Source: an uncultured Pseudoteredinibacter sp.
GTDB taxonomy: Bacteria > Pseudomonadota > Gammaproteobacteria > Pseudomonadales > Cellvibrionaceae
Assembly (NCBI RefSeq): GCF_947500695.1
Contig: NZ_CANMSS010000002.1
Coordinates: forward strand, 186,001-250,000
Direction of reading: 5' to 3'
Length of the DNA stretch: 64,000 bases
In this document: positions 1-8,616 of the stretch, piece by piece
Position numbering within the stretch: position 1 is the first letter of the stretch
Layout of the letters: every line of letters begins with the position of its first letter
Notes under the pieces: generated by a model
Told to the model about the DNA's origin: nothing
Databases searched by the model: none
What the model saw: only the letters and a program-made list of their open reading frames with translations
Position numbers and translations under genes: made by a program

Positions 1-1606
1 CAGTCAACTCAAATACCACATCGGTTTTATTTAATTGATTGAGCGAGAAGCATCTCGCCATGCGCTTAAAAAAACCTACATCCAATAGGTGGCCAGAGGG
101 AAGTCCTATTGAAATCCTTAAACTATTATCGACGTACTGCGCACGCAACTGCTTAAGATCAGCCGCAATCATTCGAGCTAGTTCTTGCTCAACAATCTCT
201 TGGTGATTTGCCTTTCTAAGGGCTTCACTAATTTCAAAAGAGCAGAGCCTCCCGAGCAGCTGACCAGACCAATGGATATGCGCTTCAAAAATGAAGGGCT
301 TTCTGGTCAAGGAGGAAACAACGGCCTGATAATCAAACAAGGACTTCTCCGCACAAATCTGCTCATCGACTTGCTGAAGAATTCTTTGTCCTCTCCTCAG
401 CTGATCTTTTACTGTATCAGAGTAATGCACATGACGATTTCGCCCCCGTTGCTTTGCCAGATACATCGCAGCATCAGCCTTCTGCAATAAAGTATCAATA
501 TTTTCAGCATGCCCAGGCATCGTTGCACTTCCAACACTAGCGGTTACTTGCAAGCTACGCTGCTTACTCCCAATAAAGGGTTTGGTAAGCTGCTGAATTA
601 TCAACTCAGCTATAGCAGAAGGATCGATACCGCTTTGTGCCCCTGGTACCGCCAAAATAAATTCATCCCCGCCCAGCCTGGCACATATCGCAGACTGATG
701 AATTTCATAACGCAAAACCTTAGCCACTTGGCAAAGAACTTCATCGCCTACCGCATGCCCGTAAGTATCATTGATGGGCTTAAAATCATCCAGGTCGATA
801 AAAAATATTATACAGCCCTTATCAACTCTAGAGGCCAACTTACGAATAATCCCACGTCGATTATATAAGCCAGTCAAAGCATCTGTTTCTGCAGCAGCAG
901 CGTTTTTTAACTCTACGAGTTTCCTGTCATGAATATCCAATAGGGTTAAACTGTAACTCGCTTGACTATTATGATCGAGCTCTGCATCACTATGTTTTCG
1001 TAATTCAACGCTGTGCCAACGCGGCCCAGTTTGAGTCCCGAGCAGAAATTCTTGATTAGCTCCGCATTCAATGTTTAATAAAGTGGACAGCTCAAATTCG
1101 TCATTAACAATTGAATGAAGATTTGGAACAGAGATACCAAACTGCTGCTCAAAGGGCGGGTTAGCACTTTTTATCGCACCACTTTCATCAAACAGGCAAA
1201 TCATCACGGCCCCATAATCGCTGTGATTACCTTGTAGTAACTCCGAGTGAAGACCTTCCACTAGCATCGACATATGGCCTGGCGCCGTAAAGACACCGGA
1301 AAAACGGCAATGAACACGTTTATCAATATTATTAGGGGAAATCTGCCACCAACGATCAATTACGCGGCCACGCTTAAATTCATCTAAATAGGAACACAAG
1401 GTCTGTTGCACAGCGGCAGAAGAACCAGGCCTGAAATCCCTTGAGGTTAATTCAGCTAGATCCTTAGACTCCCATAAACGAAGAGCAGCAGCGTTCGCCC
1501 AATGAATTCGGTAATTGTGAACATCGTAGACCCAGACCGCACTTTTAAGGGCGTCCAAGTCTAATTGATCAAAGCTGGCAGGCTGAATAGTTGGCACATC
1601 AATCAT
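1..1606 (-). CDS. PAS-GGDEF-EAL cyclic-di-GMP protein, 3' end cut off
   Basis: Open frame from an ATG at 1606 running off the left edge (535 residues visible). The N-terminal ~250 residues read as two PAS-like sensor segments (WVYDVHNYRIHWANAAA and a later LFDESGAIKSANPPFEQQFG stretch). A GGDEF domain follows with an intact ARLGGDEF active site near residue 310 and the usual FIDLDDFKPINDTYGH. The product-inhibition I-site (RxxD) is missing: HQSA is found there. From about residue 420 an EAL fold begins but looks degenerate: EAL reads EAH, and the NLSP segment reads IGLPSG. The frame is lost at FELT, the FEIT motif. I infer a membrane-independent diguanylate cyclase whose EAL half is probably a non-catalytic sensor. 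The start is supported by the continuous PAS-like reading; no strong ribosome site is visible. Confidence 0.85.
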   Translation of the reverse strand, partial: MIDVPTIQPASFDQLDLDALKSAVWVYDVHNYRIHWANAAALRLWESKDLAELTSRDFRPGSSAAVQQTLCSYLDEFKRGRVIDRWWQISPNNIDKRVHCRFSGVFTAPGHMSMLVEGLHSELLQGNHSDYGAVMICLFDESGAIKSANPPFEQQFGISVPNLHSIVNDEFELSTLLNIECGANQEFLLGTQTGPRWHSVELRKHSDAELDHNSQASYSLTLLDIHDRKLVELKNAAAAETDALTGLYNRRGIIRKLASRVDKGCIIFFIDLDDFKPINDTYGHAVGDEVLCQVAKVLRYEIHQSAICARLGGDEFILAVPGAQSGIDPSAIAELIIQQLTKPFIGSKQRSLQVTASVGSATMPGHAENIDTLLQKADAAMYLAKQRGRNRHVHYSDTVKDQLRRGQRILQQVDEQICAEKSLFDYQAVVSSLTRKPFIFEAHIHWSGQLLGRLCSFEISEALRKANHQEIVEQELARMIAADLKQLRAQYVDNSLRISIGLPSGHLLDVGFFKRMARCFSLNQLNKTDVVFELT

Positions 1607-1717
1607 CACAAGGCATCATTATTCCCTTTAAAGGTAATACATAAGTGCCAAGCTGTAAAAATTTATTTGATAAAGCCTCCTTACCCGTTCCGCAAATCAA
1701 CATCAGCTATCCAATAC

Positions 1718-1742
1718 AAAAAAACCGCCCGTAGGCGGCTTA
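1718..1742 (-). terminator. intrinsic terminator of the TonB receptor gene
   Basis: On the minus strand an 8-bp stem (AAGCCGCC with GGCGGTTT, one G-T pair) closes a TACG loop and runs into seven T residues. It lies 20 bp after the receptor stop codon. The rest of 1607-1762 holds only the leader and promoter area of the PAS-GGDEF gene. Confidence 0.85.
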
Positions 1743-1762
1743 GCTTTGCTCACCAGAAAAAA

Positions 1763-4267
1763 CTAAAAACTATAGCGCACCCGCGCATAGTAATAGCCAC
1801 CATTGAATCCTGTTGGAGAGAACTGACTATAACGTCGCCCAGACTGCTGAGCGCCACTTGGGTTCTCATCAGGATATTCATCCAATAGATTCTGTGCTCC
1901 CAGCGTCACCGAGTAGCTATCATTGATATTGTATTCAGCCTCTGCATCGAAAATATACTCGTCGCCATAGGAGCGATCATCTTCCGAGTCATAGAACTCG
2001 TTGAAATAACTCATTCGCAGTAGGAATCGCCAATCTTCTAGGTTATGGGTCATCGCAAGATTCCATCGTGACTCAGGCAAACCCTCTTGCAGTTCCCTGA
2101 TACGAGTCGCGTCGATAACATCTGGCGAAAAGCTATCCACTTCTGTTTCGGTGTAGTTATAAGCCAGCGAGAACTCCGTACTGCCACCTAACATATCCAA
2201 ACCATAAGTTGCCACTAAATCAAAACCAGAGGTTGTGGTATCAAAGTCATTGGTGAAGAAACGGAAATTCTGCAAGTTTTGGGCGCTGGTTACACCAGAG
2301 GCCACCAAATCATCAATTTCCTGCTGGGTGAGACTAAAGTTTTGCGAGACACTAATGCGGTCCGTTAGCTCAATATTAAAGTAATCAATAGTTACGCTAA
2401 CCTCCCCTAATTGCAAAATCGCACCCAAGGTATAGCTCTCTGATTCCTCAGGGTCCAAGGGCTTACCACCACGAAGAACAGCCACAGGATTAGTCGAAGG
2501 AATGGTACCGTTATTTACTAGGTCGCCAGTTGCTGCATCAAATTCAGTAGAAACATTAAAGGCATTCGACTGACCGGGTGTAGGCGCCCTAAAGCCAGTA
2601 CTCGCACTACCGCGCAATGAAAAGTTTTCGGTAATTTCAAAATTAGCGGAAATTTTACCATTGGTTGTGGTACCAAAATCGCTGAAGTCTTCCCAACGAA
2701 TCGCCATACCGACTAACAAACGATCAGTAACATCCGCTTCTAAATCTACGTAGGCAGCAATATTTTTGCGAGCGAAGCTGCCACCGGCCAGTGGACTGAA
2801 ACCTGGAAAACCATTTGAAGCGGCTGAGAAACCTTGCGAAGCATAAGGCCCAATTTCAAACGATGCTTGATCCCCTACAGTAATTTCAAAGGTTTCTTCT
2901 CGCCATTCGACACCCGCCGCAATATTTAAATCCGATTCAAAAGCATCAACCGGCACGGCATATGAAACATCAGCGTTAAAGTTAATATCCTGCTGAGTAT
3001 AATCACCCGGATCAAATGCCGTAGGGGTCAAAGGCCCCAGCGAAGCATTGACTGTGTTCTTAATAAAGAAGTCGACATCATTTCGGCCATAGCTGGCGCT
3101 TAACTCCCAATTCAAATCACTTGCCGTTGTGCCTCGCACACCCGCAGTCAGAGCGGCATCGTGAACTTTGCCGCCGAATCTTGGGGTAAAGCCTCCAGGA
3201 AACATTTCATTGAAGACAAAACAGTTGGGGTCATCCACAACTTGTTGCAAGGCCGCCGCATCGCCAACATTGACTGTTGGGCAGGCCACGCCATCATCAG
3301 GAGTAAGATCTGCCACTAGTCTCGTGACGCCGCCATCGTTACTGAATACTCCGCCGCGGGTATCTGGGTTACGGAAGAAGAAACCGCCTTCGACTTCCTT
3401 AGTCGCGTAGTTTGCGAACGCAAAGAACTCTTTACCACCGCCCAATTCCAAGCCCAAGTTAGCCATGAGCTTTAGATCATCTTTAATTTCAGGTGTGCCC
3501 CAAATCTGAGCTGGGTTAGCAACAGCGGTGTTACCCGCATCAATTAGCGCTTGCGCGTCAGCTCTTTGCTGACTTCGGTCAGTAGGATCTGTGTTACCGT
3601 ATTCGAAGCTGACATTAACAAAGCCATTATCGGTAAAGGGCATACCAACGTTTCCGGCAACCGTTACATTTTCACCATCACCTTCTTTGAACTCTCCATA
3701 TTTGACTTCGATACTGCCGCCTTCAGGATCGTCTTTTAAAATAAAGTTCATGACACCAGCGATTGCATCAGAGCCGTACTGAGCTGCAGCCCCATCGCGT
3801 AGCACTTCCACTTGTTTTAGGGCAATAGCTGGAATTGGAGAAATATCAGCGCCTTGTGCGCCATCTGCGACTCCATTACCCAACCAATAAATGACCGCAG
3901 CGCGATGTCGGCGCTTACCATTTACTAATACCAACGTGTGATCTGGCGCCAAGCCTCGCATATTTGCAGGTCGAACTATCGTCGCGGCATCACTAATGGG
4001 TTGCGAATTAACATTGTAAGAAGGCACAACATTTCTCAGTAAGGTACTAAGATCTGAATCGCCTTGGTTCGCAAAGTCATCTCCGCCAACGACGTCGATT
4101 GGCACCGCTGAATCGAATACTGATCTCGGCGCTCGCCGCGACCCGGTAACAACCACCTCTTCCAGCTCATCCTCAGCCGACTGGGATTGGGCTTGAGTAT
4201 ATTGAGCTGTTCCAGCTGCTGACAAAGCAACAGCCAAAGACAAGGCACTGGATGGAAACAGTTTCAT
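1763..4267 (-). CDS. TonB-dependent outer-membrane receptor
   Basis: 834-residue outer-membrane receptor for energised uptake of a scarce ligand. A signal peptide ends near residue 26 (ALSAAGTAQYTQAQ). A TonB box (ELEEVVVTGSR) follows, then a plug domain with LVLVNGKRRH and VEVLRDGAAAQYGSDAIAGVMNFIL. The rest is a 22-strand-type barrel ending in YYYARVRYSF, with the terminal Phe needed for outer-membrane insertion. Length and motifs are normal for the family. No Fur-like box is visible upstream, and there are no transport neighbours, so the ligand cannot be named. The next 420 bp upstream hold no gene. ATG at 4267 is preceded by GGAG-like sequence (AGGAGAGCTCT). Confidence 0.93.
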   Translation of the reverse strand: MKLFPSSALSLAVALSAAGTAQYTQAQSQSAEDELEEVVVTGSRRAPRSVFDSAVPIDVVGGDDFANQGDSDLSTLLRNVVPSYNVNSQPISDAATIVRPANMRGLAPDHTLVLVNGKRRHRAAVIYWLGNGVADGAQGADISPIPAIALKQVEVLRDGAAAQYGSDAIAGVMNFILKDDPEGGSIEVKYGEFKEGDGENVTVAGNVGMPFTDNGFVNVSFEYGNTDPTDRSQQRADAQALIDAGNTAVANPAQIWGTPEIKDDLKLMANLGLELGGGKEFFAFANYATKEVEGGFFFRNPDTRGGVFSNDGGVTRLVADLTPDDGVACPTVNVGDAAALQQVVDDPNCFVFNEMFPGGFTPRFGGKVHDAALTAGVRGTTASDLNWELSASYGRNDVDFFIKNTVNASLGPLTPTAFDPGDYTQQDINFNADVSYAVPVDAFESDLNIAAGVEWREETFEITVGDQASFEIGPYASQGFSAASNGFPGFSPLAGGSFARKNIAAYVDLEADVTDRLLVGMAIRWEDFSDFGTTTNGKISANFEITENFSLRGSASTGFRAPTPGQSNAFNVSTEFDAATGDLVNNGTIPSTNPVAVLRGGKPLDPEESESYTLGAILQLGEVSVTIDYFNIELTDRISVSQNFSLTQQEIDDLVASGVTSAQNLQNFRFFTNDFDTTTSGFDLVATYGLDMLGGSTEFSLAYNYTETEVDSFSPDVIDATRIRELQEGLPESRWNLAMTHNLEDWRFLLRMSYFNEFYDSEDDRSYGDEYIFDAEAEYNINDSYSVTLGAQNLLDEYPDENPSGAQQSGRRYSQFSPTGFNGGYYYARVRYSF

Positions 4268-4540
4268 AGAGCTCTCCTCGCAATTATTTTTATAGTCTTT
4301 CTTATACCCGCTTATGAGCGGTTTAGCTTTTTGGCAGACACAAAAGTACTGGCTATTGCCTAACCTTTATGTTCTTGAAACTGATGACTACAGACGGCAA
4401 GCTCACGACTCTATCAGCAAAATCGTACCCGTGAATTAACTTTTATTTTTATTGTTTTTTTGTACTGCAAATATCAAAACTGATTATTAACACCAGCTCT
4501 ACCAACAATACACAGCATAAACGTAGCACGAGATATGAAA

Positions 4541-4564
4541 AAAACCAAAGAATGCTTTGGTTTT
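4541..4564. terminator. bidirectional hairpin terminator
   Basis: Perfect 10-bp inverted repeat (AAAACCAAAG / CTTTGGTTTT) around a 4-nt loop, A-rich on one side and T-rich on the other. It lies downstream of the 4691-5614 gene and is the likely end of the TetR-DUF2855-oxidoreductase operon. In the rest of 4268-4690 I see no gene and no clear operator. Confidence 0.75.
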
Positions 4565-4690
4565 CACGCCTAAATAATCAAAAGCAATTAGAATGAAAAA
4601 ATATATTTCATTATCTTATTGTTTGATTTTGCGAGCGCCATAAATGAAAAAGGCGACAGAATTAACTACCGCCCCAAAAGAGAAACTCTA

Positions 4691-5614
4691 TTAGAAGGTC
4701 GAGGATGCCATGCGACTACATATCGCATTATAAGATGAAATAGTCTCGTTAATAATATCTTCAGCGCTTTTCACCTCGTTGATCAAACCGGCTGTTTGGC
4801 CTGCCAAAGCGACGCTTGCCTCCATATCTCCACCAAAGTACAAATCCTTGATAGTCATAAAGGCTTCCATTGGCATTTTGCCATTATTAAAGTACTCAGC
4901 TGAACGCTCCGTCTTCAACGCGCGCACACAAGGGCTCGAAGTTTTGTTTAACATATAAGTGCCGTCTGTCGCTGCATCAACAATCGCTTGCTTATAATTA
5001 TTGTGCGCAGGATTTTCGGAACAAGCCACAAAACGAGTTCCCATTTGTACCGCTTCGGCGCCCAAGGCAAAAGCCGCCGCCATTCCCCGGCCATCACAGA
5101 TACCACCCGCTGCTACCAAGGGCAGATCAACCTGCTCTGCAATAGCTTGCAACAGCACTAAGGTTGAAACTTCTTCAGGGTTTTTAAAGCCGCCGCCCTC
5201 ACCACCTTCAACCACCAGACCATCTACTCCAGCTTCCGCGCACTTGAGCGCAGCCTCAACAGTTGGTACAGCGTGATACACAACAATGCCGGCTTCTTTT
5301 AATGGTGCCAAAAACTTTTTAGGACTACCTGCTGAGGTAGTTACAAAACGCACTCCCGATTCACAAATAAACTTTAGCATTGAATCATCATGCAAAAACA
5401 TAATAGGTAGATTCACACCAAAGGGCTTATCTGTTAGTTCAGCCATCTTTTGAATTTCGGCTTTACAATTATCGGTTTCACCAGAGGAAGTTTCGATAAT
5501 ACCTAAGCCACCCGCATTGGAAACTGCTGACGCCAATTGCGATCTAGCCATCCAACCCATAGGGGCTTGAATAATCGGGTACTTTGCTCCGCTATGTTCT
5601 AAAAATCGATTCAC
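4691..5614 (-). CDS. NMO/FabK-like FMN-dependent oxidoreductase
   Basis: 307-residue TIM-barrel flavoprotein of the nitronate monooxygenase/enoyl-ACP reductase II superfamily. Seen: N-terminal YPIIQAPMGWMA, the glycine-rich VEGGEGGGF segment (near residue 140), LVAAGGICDGRGMAAAFALGAEAVQMGTRF for FMN phosphate binding, and the C-terminal DLYFGGDMEASVALAGQTAGLI typical of the group. The His that follows the double Gly in true nitronate monooxygenases and FabK (GGH) is Phe here, so neither activity should be assumed. It is the last gene of a three-gene operon behind a TetR regulator and a DUF2855 protein, 32 bp after the latter. A role in catabolism or detoxification of a small lipophilic compound is an inference. 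Confidence 0.85.
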   Translation of the reverse strand: MNRFLEHSGAKYPIIQAPMGWMARSQLASAVSNAGGLGIIETSSGETDNCKAEIQKMAELTDKPFGVNLPIMFLHDDSMLKFICESGVRFVTTSAGSPKKFLAPLKEAGIVVYHAVPTVEAALKCAEAGVDGLVVEGGEGGGFKNPEEVSTLVLLQAIAEQVDLPLVAAGGICDGRGMAAAFALGAEAVQMGTRFVACSENPAHNNYKQAIVDAATDGTYMLNKTSSPCVRALKTERSAEYFNNGKMPMEAFMTIKDLYFGGDMEASVALAGQTAGLINEVKSAEDIINETISSYNAICSRMASSTF

Positions 5615-5646
5615 GTTACTGCTCCGCTTTCTTCTCTTGTTTACTA

Positions 5647-6744
5647 TTAGAGTTTGTAAATAAGTCCTTGGACCGGCTTCACTTTGCCTTCAACCATATC
5701 CTCATAAGATGCTTTGATTTCATCCTGGCCGATTACATATTCAACATTTAGCCAAGTCTCACTGTGCTTGATAAAGCTCTGCCATACCACGGCCAATTTC
5801 TCGGCAAAGCCTTTTGGACCCCATTCCTGCATTCGCTTTTGTGCTTGGGTAGGTGCAAAAAATAATTCCGGCTCCGGGCCAGCAAGTTTTCCGGCTTCTA
5901 CTGCGGTTTGGTCCCAATGGGAAGCACCTACAATACAACTGTACTTCAGCTGATCGTCTAGGTGGTTATGGATACTTGCTTTCATAGGCGCATTGCCTGC
6001 GAAATCAATAAATATTGAAGGTGTTCTTTTTATTTCCGCAAGATCGTCGTAACTATAAACTTCATCATATAGATTTAATCCCCGCACAAATTCCACATTG
6101 GCTTTTGAACTAAGACCAATAATTTTTGGACCAGAACCGTTTAGTTCTCTTTGTTGCCAAAACGCAAACGCTGTGCCGATCGACGTTTTGCTAGATGCGC
6201 TACTCATAACGACTTGTTCAGCTGAACAGTAATCACGCTCAGCAAAGAAGTCTTGCAATAGAAATGAGGTGGTAAACAAAGGGCGCAGCAACATTTGTAG
6301 AGCTTCAGTTTCTTCGCTATACAAGGGGTCTTGCGCACAGCGGATATACTGATTGTAAATTACCGGTAAAGCTTGGCGGTGCGGAATATCGTCGATAAAG
6401 CTGCCTTCACTAATGTGGCCTGGTTGTACAATCAAAGATTCCGCCATCGGTAGGTAACCGTACAACTTCTCCCCCTCTTTAATGGCAGAGTTGCGCGAGC
6501 GACTCACCTCGGCAAAACCCCAAACCGGAACCATCCCGTAGTTTTCAGCAGCCGGAAAAAATGACCAGTACTGCAACATATCACCCATTACCGCATAGGT
6601 AACATTATTCGCTGTGAAGGCGTACTCTTTAATCGCAAGCTCAACTTCACCTTCCGCCAATTCTCGACTGGCCTGTTGCCGCCACTGAGTATCTAAAATC
6701 TGAGATCGATTAACCCAAAATTGATTACCGATTATTGTGCTCAT
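5647..6744 (-). CDS. DUF2855 family protein (MDR-like fold)
   Basis: 365 residues. Recognised as DUF2855: the pattern NNVTYAVMGDMLQYWSFFPA near the start, WGFAEV, LYGYLPMAESLIV, and a central Rossmann-like SASSKTSIGTAFAFW are typical. The family is distantly related to medium-chain dehydrogenases, but its biochemistry is largely unknown. It sits between a TetR regulator (39 bp upstream) and a flavin oxidoreductase (32 bp downstream) on the same strand, so co-transcription is likely. DUF2855 genes next to oxidative enzymes suggest processing of an organic substrate; that is inference. Confidence 0.85.
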   Translation of the reverse strand: MSTIIGNQFWVNRSQILDTQWRQQASRELAEGEVELAIKEYAFTANNVTYAVMGDMLQYWSFFPAAENYGMVPVWGFAEVSRSRNSAIKEGEKLYGYLPMAESLIVQPGHISEGSFIDDIPHRQALPVIYNQYIRCAQDPLYSEETEALQMLLRPLFTTSFLLQDFFAERDYCSAEQVVMSSASSKTSIGTAFAFWQQRELNGSGPKIIGLSSKANVEFVRGLNLYDEVYSYDDLAEIKRTPSIFIDFAGNAPMKASIHNHLDDQLKYSCIVGASHWDQTAVEAGKLAGPEPELFFAPTQAQKRMQEWGPKGFAEKLAVVWQSFIKHSETWLNVEYVIGQDEIKASYEDMVEGKVKPVQGLIYKL

Positions 6745-6783
6745 CTGCGCACTCCTTTATTTTTGTTTAAGATCCGGGGCCTG

Positions 6784-7371
6784 TTAACACGAGCTTGTCG
6801 CACCGAGCTGCTGCGCAATCATTGCAGAAACTTTGTCTGGCGCCGGGAGAACTTGAGCAAGACCGCTCTGGACTAACAGCCCTTGAATGAAAATAGCTAA
6901 TTGCTCCGCTAACAACTTAGCGTTCTGACCGGGGCGGATCTCAGCCATTTCCTCAGCCTTCACAATCGCTTTATAAAGAGCCTCGCAAACCAGCTCACCC
7001 CCACGTCGCATCGCTGAATGACTCGCGGCAGGAAGCGCCGAGATCTGCGCCTGACTATTGACTAGCAAACAGCCCCAATGACTATTAGGGTCCTCTAGAG
7101 CACTAGCAGCATATTGTTGGATTCCGAGCAAGCCCTTATCTGCGCCAAGATATTTATCACAGCGACCTCTCACGATTTTATCGACATACATTTCAAGTGT
7201 GGCTTCGAATAAGCCTGCCTTGCTCCCAAAACGGCTGTAAATGCTGCTTGCCGGCAGACCAGTCGCCTGCTGAAGATCCTGCATGCCACTGCCTTGATAA
7301 CCAAACTGCCAAAACTGCGTCATCGCAGCCTTCAATAGCTGTTCATTACTGACGGACTGGGGTCTGGACAT
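6784..7371 (-). CDS. TetR/AcrR family transcriptional regulator
   Basis: 195 residues. The N-terminal helix-turn-helix is clear (QLLKAAMTQFWQFGYQGSGMQDLQQATGLPASSIYSRFGSKAGLFEATL). The C-terminal ligand domain has a TetR_C-like LSLPAASH/GGELVCEAL pattern as in the NemR/AcuR-type group. First gene of the operon with the DUF2855 protein and the flavin oxidoreductase. A near-perfect 24-bp palindrome 26 bp before its ATG is the likely operator, so it probably represses its own operon until an electrophile or similar ligand binds. Confidence 0.9.
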   Translation of the reverse strand: MSRPQSVSNEQLLKAAMTQFWQFGYQGSGMQDLQQATGLPASSIYSRFGSKAGLFEATLEMYVDKIVRGRCDKYLGADKGLLGIQQYAASALEDPNSHWGCLLVNSQAQISALPAASHSAMRRGGELVCEALYKAIVKAEEMAEIRPGQNAKLLAEQLAIFIQGLLVQSGLAQVLPAPDKVSAMIAQQLGATSSC

Positions 7372-7396
7372 AGTGGAAAAACCTTATCACTCGCTA

Positions 7397-7420
7397 GTTT
7401 TGTAATGATCACTACAAAAC
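7397..7420. promoter_or_regulatory. palindromic operator for the TetR operon
   Basis: Two 12-bp half sites, GTTTTGTAATGA and TCACTACAAAAC, match as an inverted repeat at 11 of 12 positions. The site is centred about 37 bp upstream of the TetR start codon, where a repressor would cover the promoter. No other copy was seen in the window. Confidence 0.75.
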
Positions 7421-7500
7421 CAAAAAATAACCAAGGTTAAAAGAGACAATTTTAAGGTGGCTTTGAAAGAAGTAACTAAAAGAGGGCATATGGCGATCAT

Positions 7501-7833
7501 ACTCTTGCCAGCCCAACCGAGCAGGCGACGTTGCACCCCAAGCAAGCGTTTTAAGAGCAACAGCAGGAAGAAAGCCCGCAAGGGCAAGCCGTTTCGCAAA
7601 CGGCGCCAGCCCGAAGCGGACGACGTTGCTCTCAAAATAGGAGTTTTGAGAGCAACAGTAGGTAAAAAGCACACATAGCCCGTGCAGGAGCACGGCGCAA
7701 CTGAGAGCGCCTAAGCGTTCGCTGTTGCGCGAGCCCGAGAGGGCAAGCCGTTTCGCAAACGGCGCCAGCCCGAAGCGGGCGACGTTTTACTCAAAACAGG
7801 AGTTTTGAGTAAAACAGTAGGTAAAGAGCACAA
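7501..7833. repeat. structured direct-repeat array with covarying hairpins
   Basis: Non-coding array between the TetR operator and the rpmG terminator. A unit of about 95 nt occurs at 7581-7674 and again at 7740-7833, offset exactly 159 bp. Each unit has a GCCGTTT-CGC-AAACGGC hairpin, a GCCCGAAG segment, a 32-nt hairpin and the tail CAGTAGGTAAA. The 32-nt hairpins (7625-7656 and 7784-7815) each have perfect 13-bp stems. They differ at three stem positions, and the partner bases change to match. A third, decayed copy lies at 7530-7561, of identical length and with only the outer five pairs kept. Between the units lie further hairpins (CCGTGC-AGGA-GCACGG; GCGCAAC...GTTGCGC). Reading frames across the array look like by-products of GC-rich stems. 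Confidence 0.8.
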
Positions 7834-7858
7834 AAAACCCGGCCTAGGCCGGGTTTTT
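7833..7858 (-). terminator. rpmG: intrinsic terminator after rpmG
   Basis: Perfect inverted repeat with CCCGGC/GCCGGG stem extended by A/T pairs, 25 bp after the rpmG stop codon. T-rich in both directions, so it also insulates the repeat array. Confidence 0.9.
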
Positions 7859-7882
7859 AGAAATCAAAGAGACAAGCAAGAA

Positions 7883-8038
7883 TTACTTGATTTTGCCTTC
7901 TTTGTACATCACGTGCTTACGAACAACGGGATCGTACTTTTTGATTTCCATTTTTTCAGGCATGGTACGCTTGTTCTTGTCAGTGGTGTAGAAGTGACCA
8001 GTACCAGCACTTGAATTCAAACGAATCTTATCGCGCAT
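7883..8038 (-). CDS. rpmG: 50S ribosomal protein L33
   Basis: 51-residue basic protein starting [22 protein letters not shown] and ending [18 protein letters not shown], the L33 pattern. It has no cysteines, so it is the zinc-independent form as in E. coli. An AGGAGA ribosome site lies 7 bp before the ATG. It follows rpmB by 29 bp in the conserved rpmBG pair; both are structural parts of the large ribosomal subunit. It was missed by a longer-ORF cut-off because of its size. Confidence 0.97.
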   Translation of the reverse strand: MRDKIRLNSSAGTGHFYTTDKNKRTMPEKMEIKKYDPVVRKHVMYKEGKIK

Positions 8039-8067
8039 GAGATTTCTCCTGTTCTTTGCTTAAGCGA

Positions 8068-8304
8068 TTAAACTTTAACGCCATTGGCACGAACTTCGGC
8101 TAGAACCGTCTCGATGCCTTTCTTATCAATGATACGCATACCCTTGGCAGAAACGCGTAGCTTAACGAAACGCTTTTCTGACTCAACCCAGAAACGGTGG
8201 GTGTGCAAGTTAGGCAAAAAACGACGCTTAGTGTGGTTTTTTGCGTGAGAAACATTATTACCAGTTACTGGGCGCTTGCCGGTAACCTGACATACCTTAG
8301 ACAT
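8068..8304 (-). CDS. rpmB: 50S ribosomal protein L28
   Basis: 78 residues from [29 protein letters not shown], the canonical L28 N-terminus. The frame is open 11 codons further upstream, but the ATG at 8304 has a GAGG ribosome site and matches the family length, so I chose it. L28 binds 23S rRNA in the large subunit. First gene of the rpmB-rpmG operon, next to radC as in E. coli and Pseudomonas. Confidence 0.97.
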   Translation of the reverse strand: MSKVCQVTGKRPVTGNNVSHAKNHTKRRFLPNLHTHRFWVESEKRFVKLRVSAKGMRIIDKKGIETVLAEVRANGVKV

Positions 8305-8490
8305 CTTGTGGCCTCTACCTTGTATCATCACTGCCATAACCGCTTATTGCCTAACTGGCAGATAGCTGGAAATACAGCGAATCGCTACTTAAAAAATTCG
8401 ACTCATTTTGGGCCTGCGGGAGCCCGACATAGGTCTTATTGACCTCAATTCACATCAGGCGGGGCAGACCCCGGCCGCAGAGAGCGGCGT

Positions 8491-8519
8491 TTTATACCAG
8501 AACAGCCCCCCACATTCAA
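8491..8519 (-). promoter_or_regulatory. probable sigma-70 promoter of rpmBG
   Basis: On the minus strand, TTGAAT (8519-8514), a 17-bp spacer and TATAAA (8496-8491). Transcription would start near 8484 and give a ~180-nt leader that contains GGGGTCTGCCCC and GCCGC-TCTCT-GCGGC hairpins. The rest of 8520-8616 shows no gene. Confidence 0.55.
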
Positions 8520-8616
8520 CTTTTGCGGCCATTTTTTATTCAAAAAGGCACTTATCATGGACATTTAGCGCCAAAGGGCATCCATAAGCCCTAGGGTAGC
8601 AATTGGCGCAGCTCTA

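Noticed and set aside
185..868. Plus-strand ORFs in the first kilobase
   Set aside because: They are antisense shadows of the PAS-GGDEF-EAL reading frame, which has clear motifs.
7387..7693. Overlapping ORFs of 73-95 residues in the repeat array
   Set aside because: They are rich in Arg/Lys or Leu, lack ribosome sites, and fall on the GC-rich hairpin array. The array itself explains the open frames.
7501..7833. Integron attC site or CRISPR repeat
   Set aside because: No RYYYAAC/GTTRRRY core pair, no integrase nearby; the spacing and number of repeats do not fit a CRISPR array.
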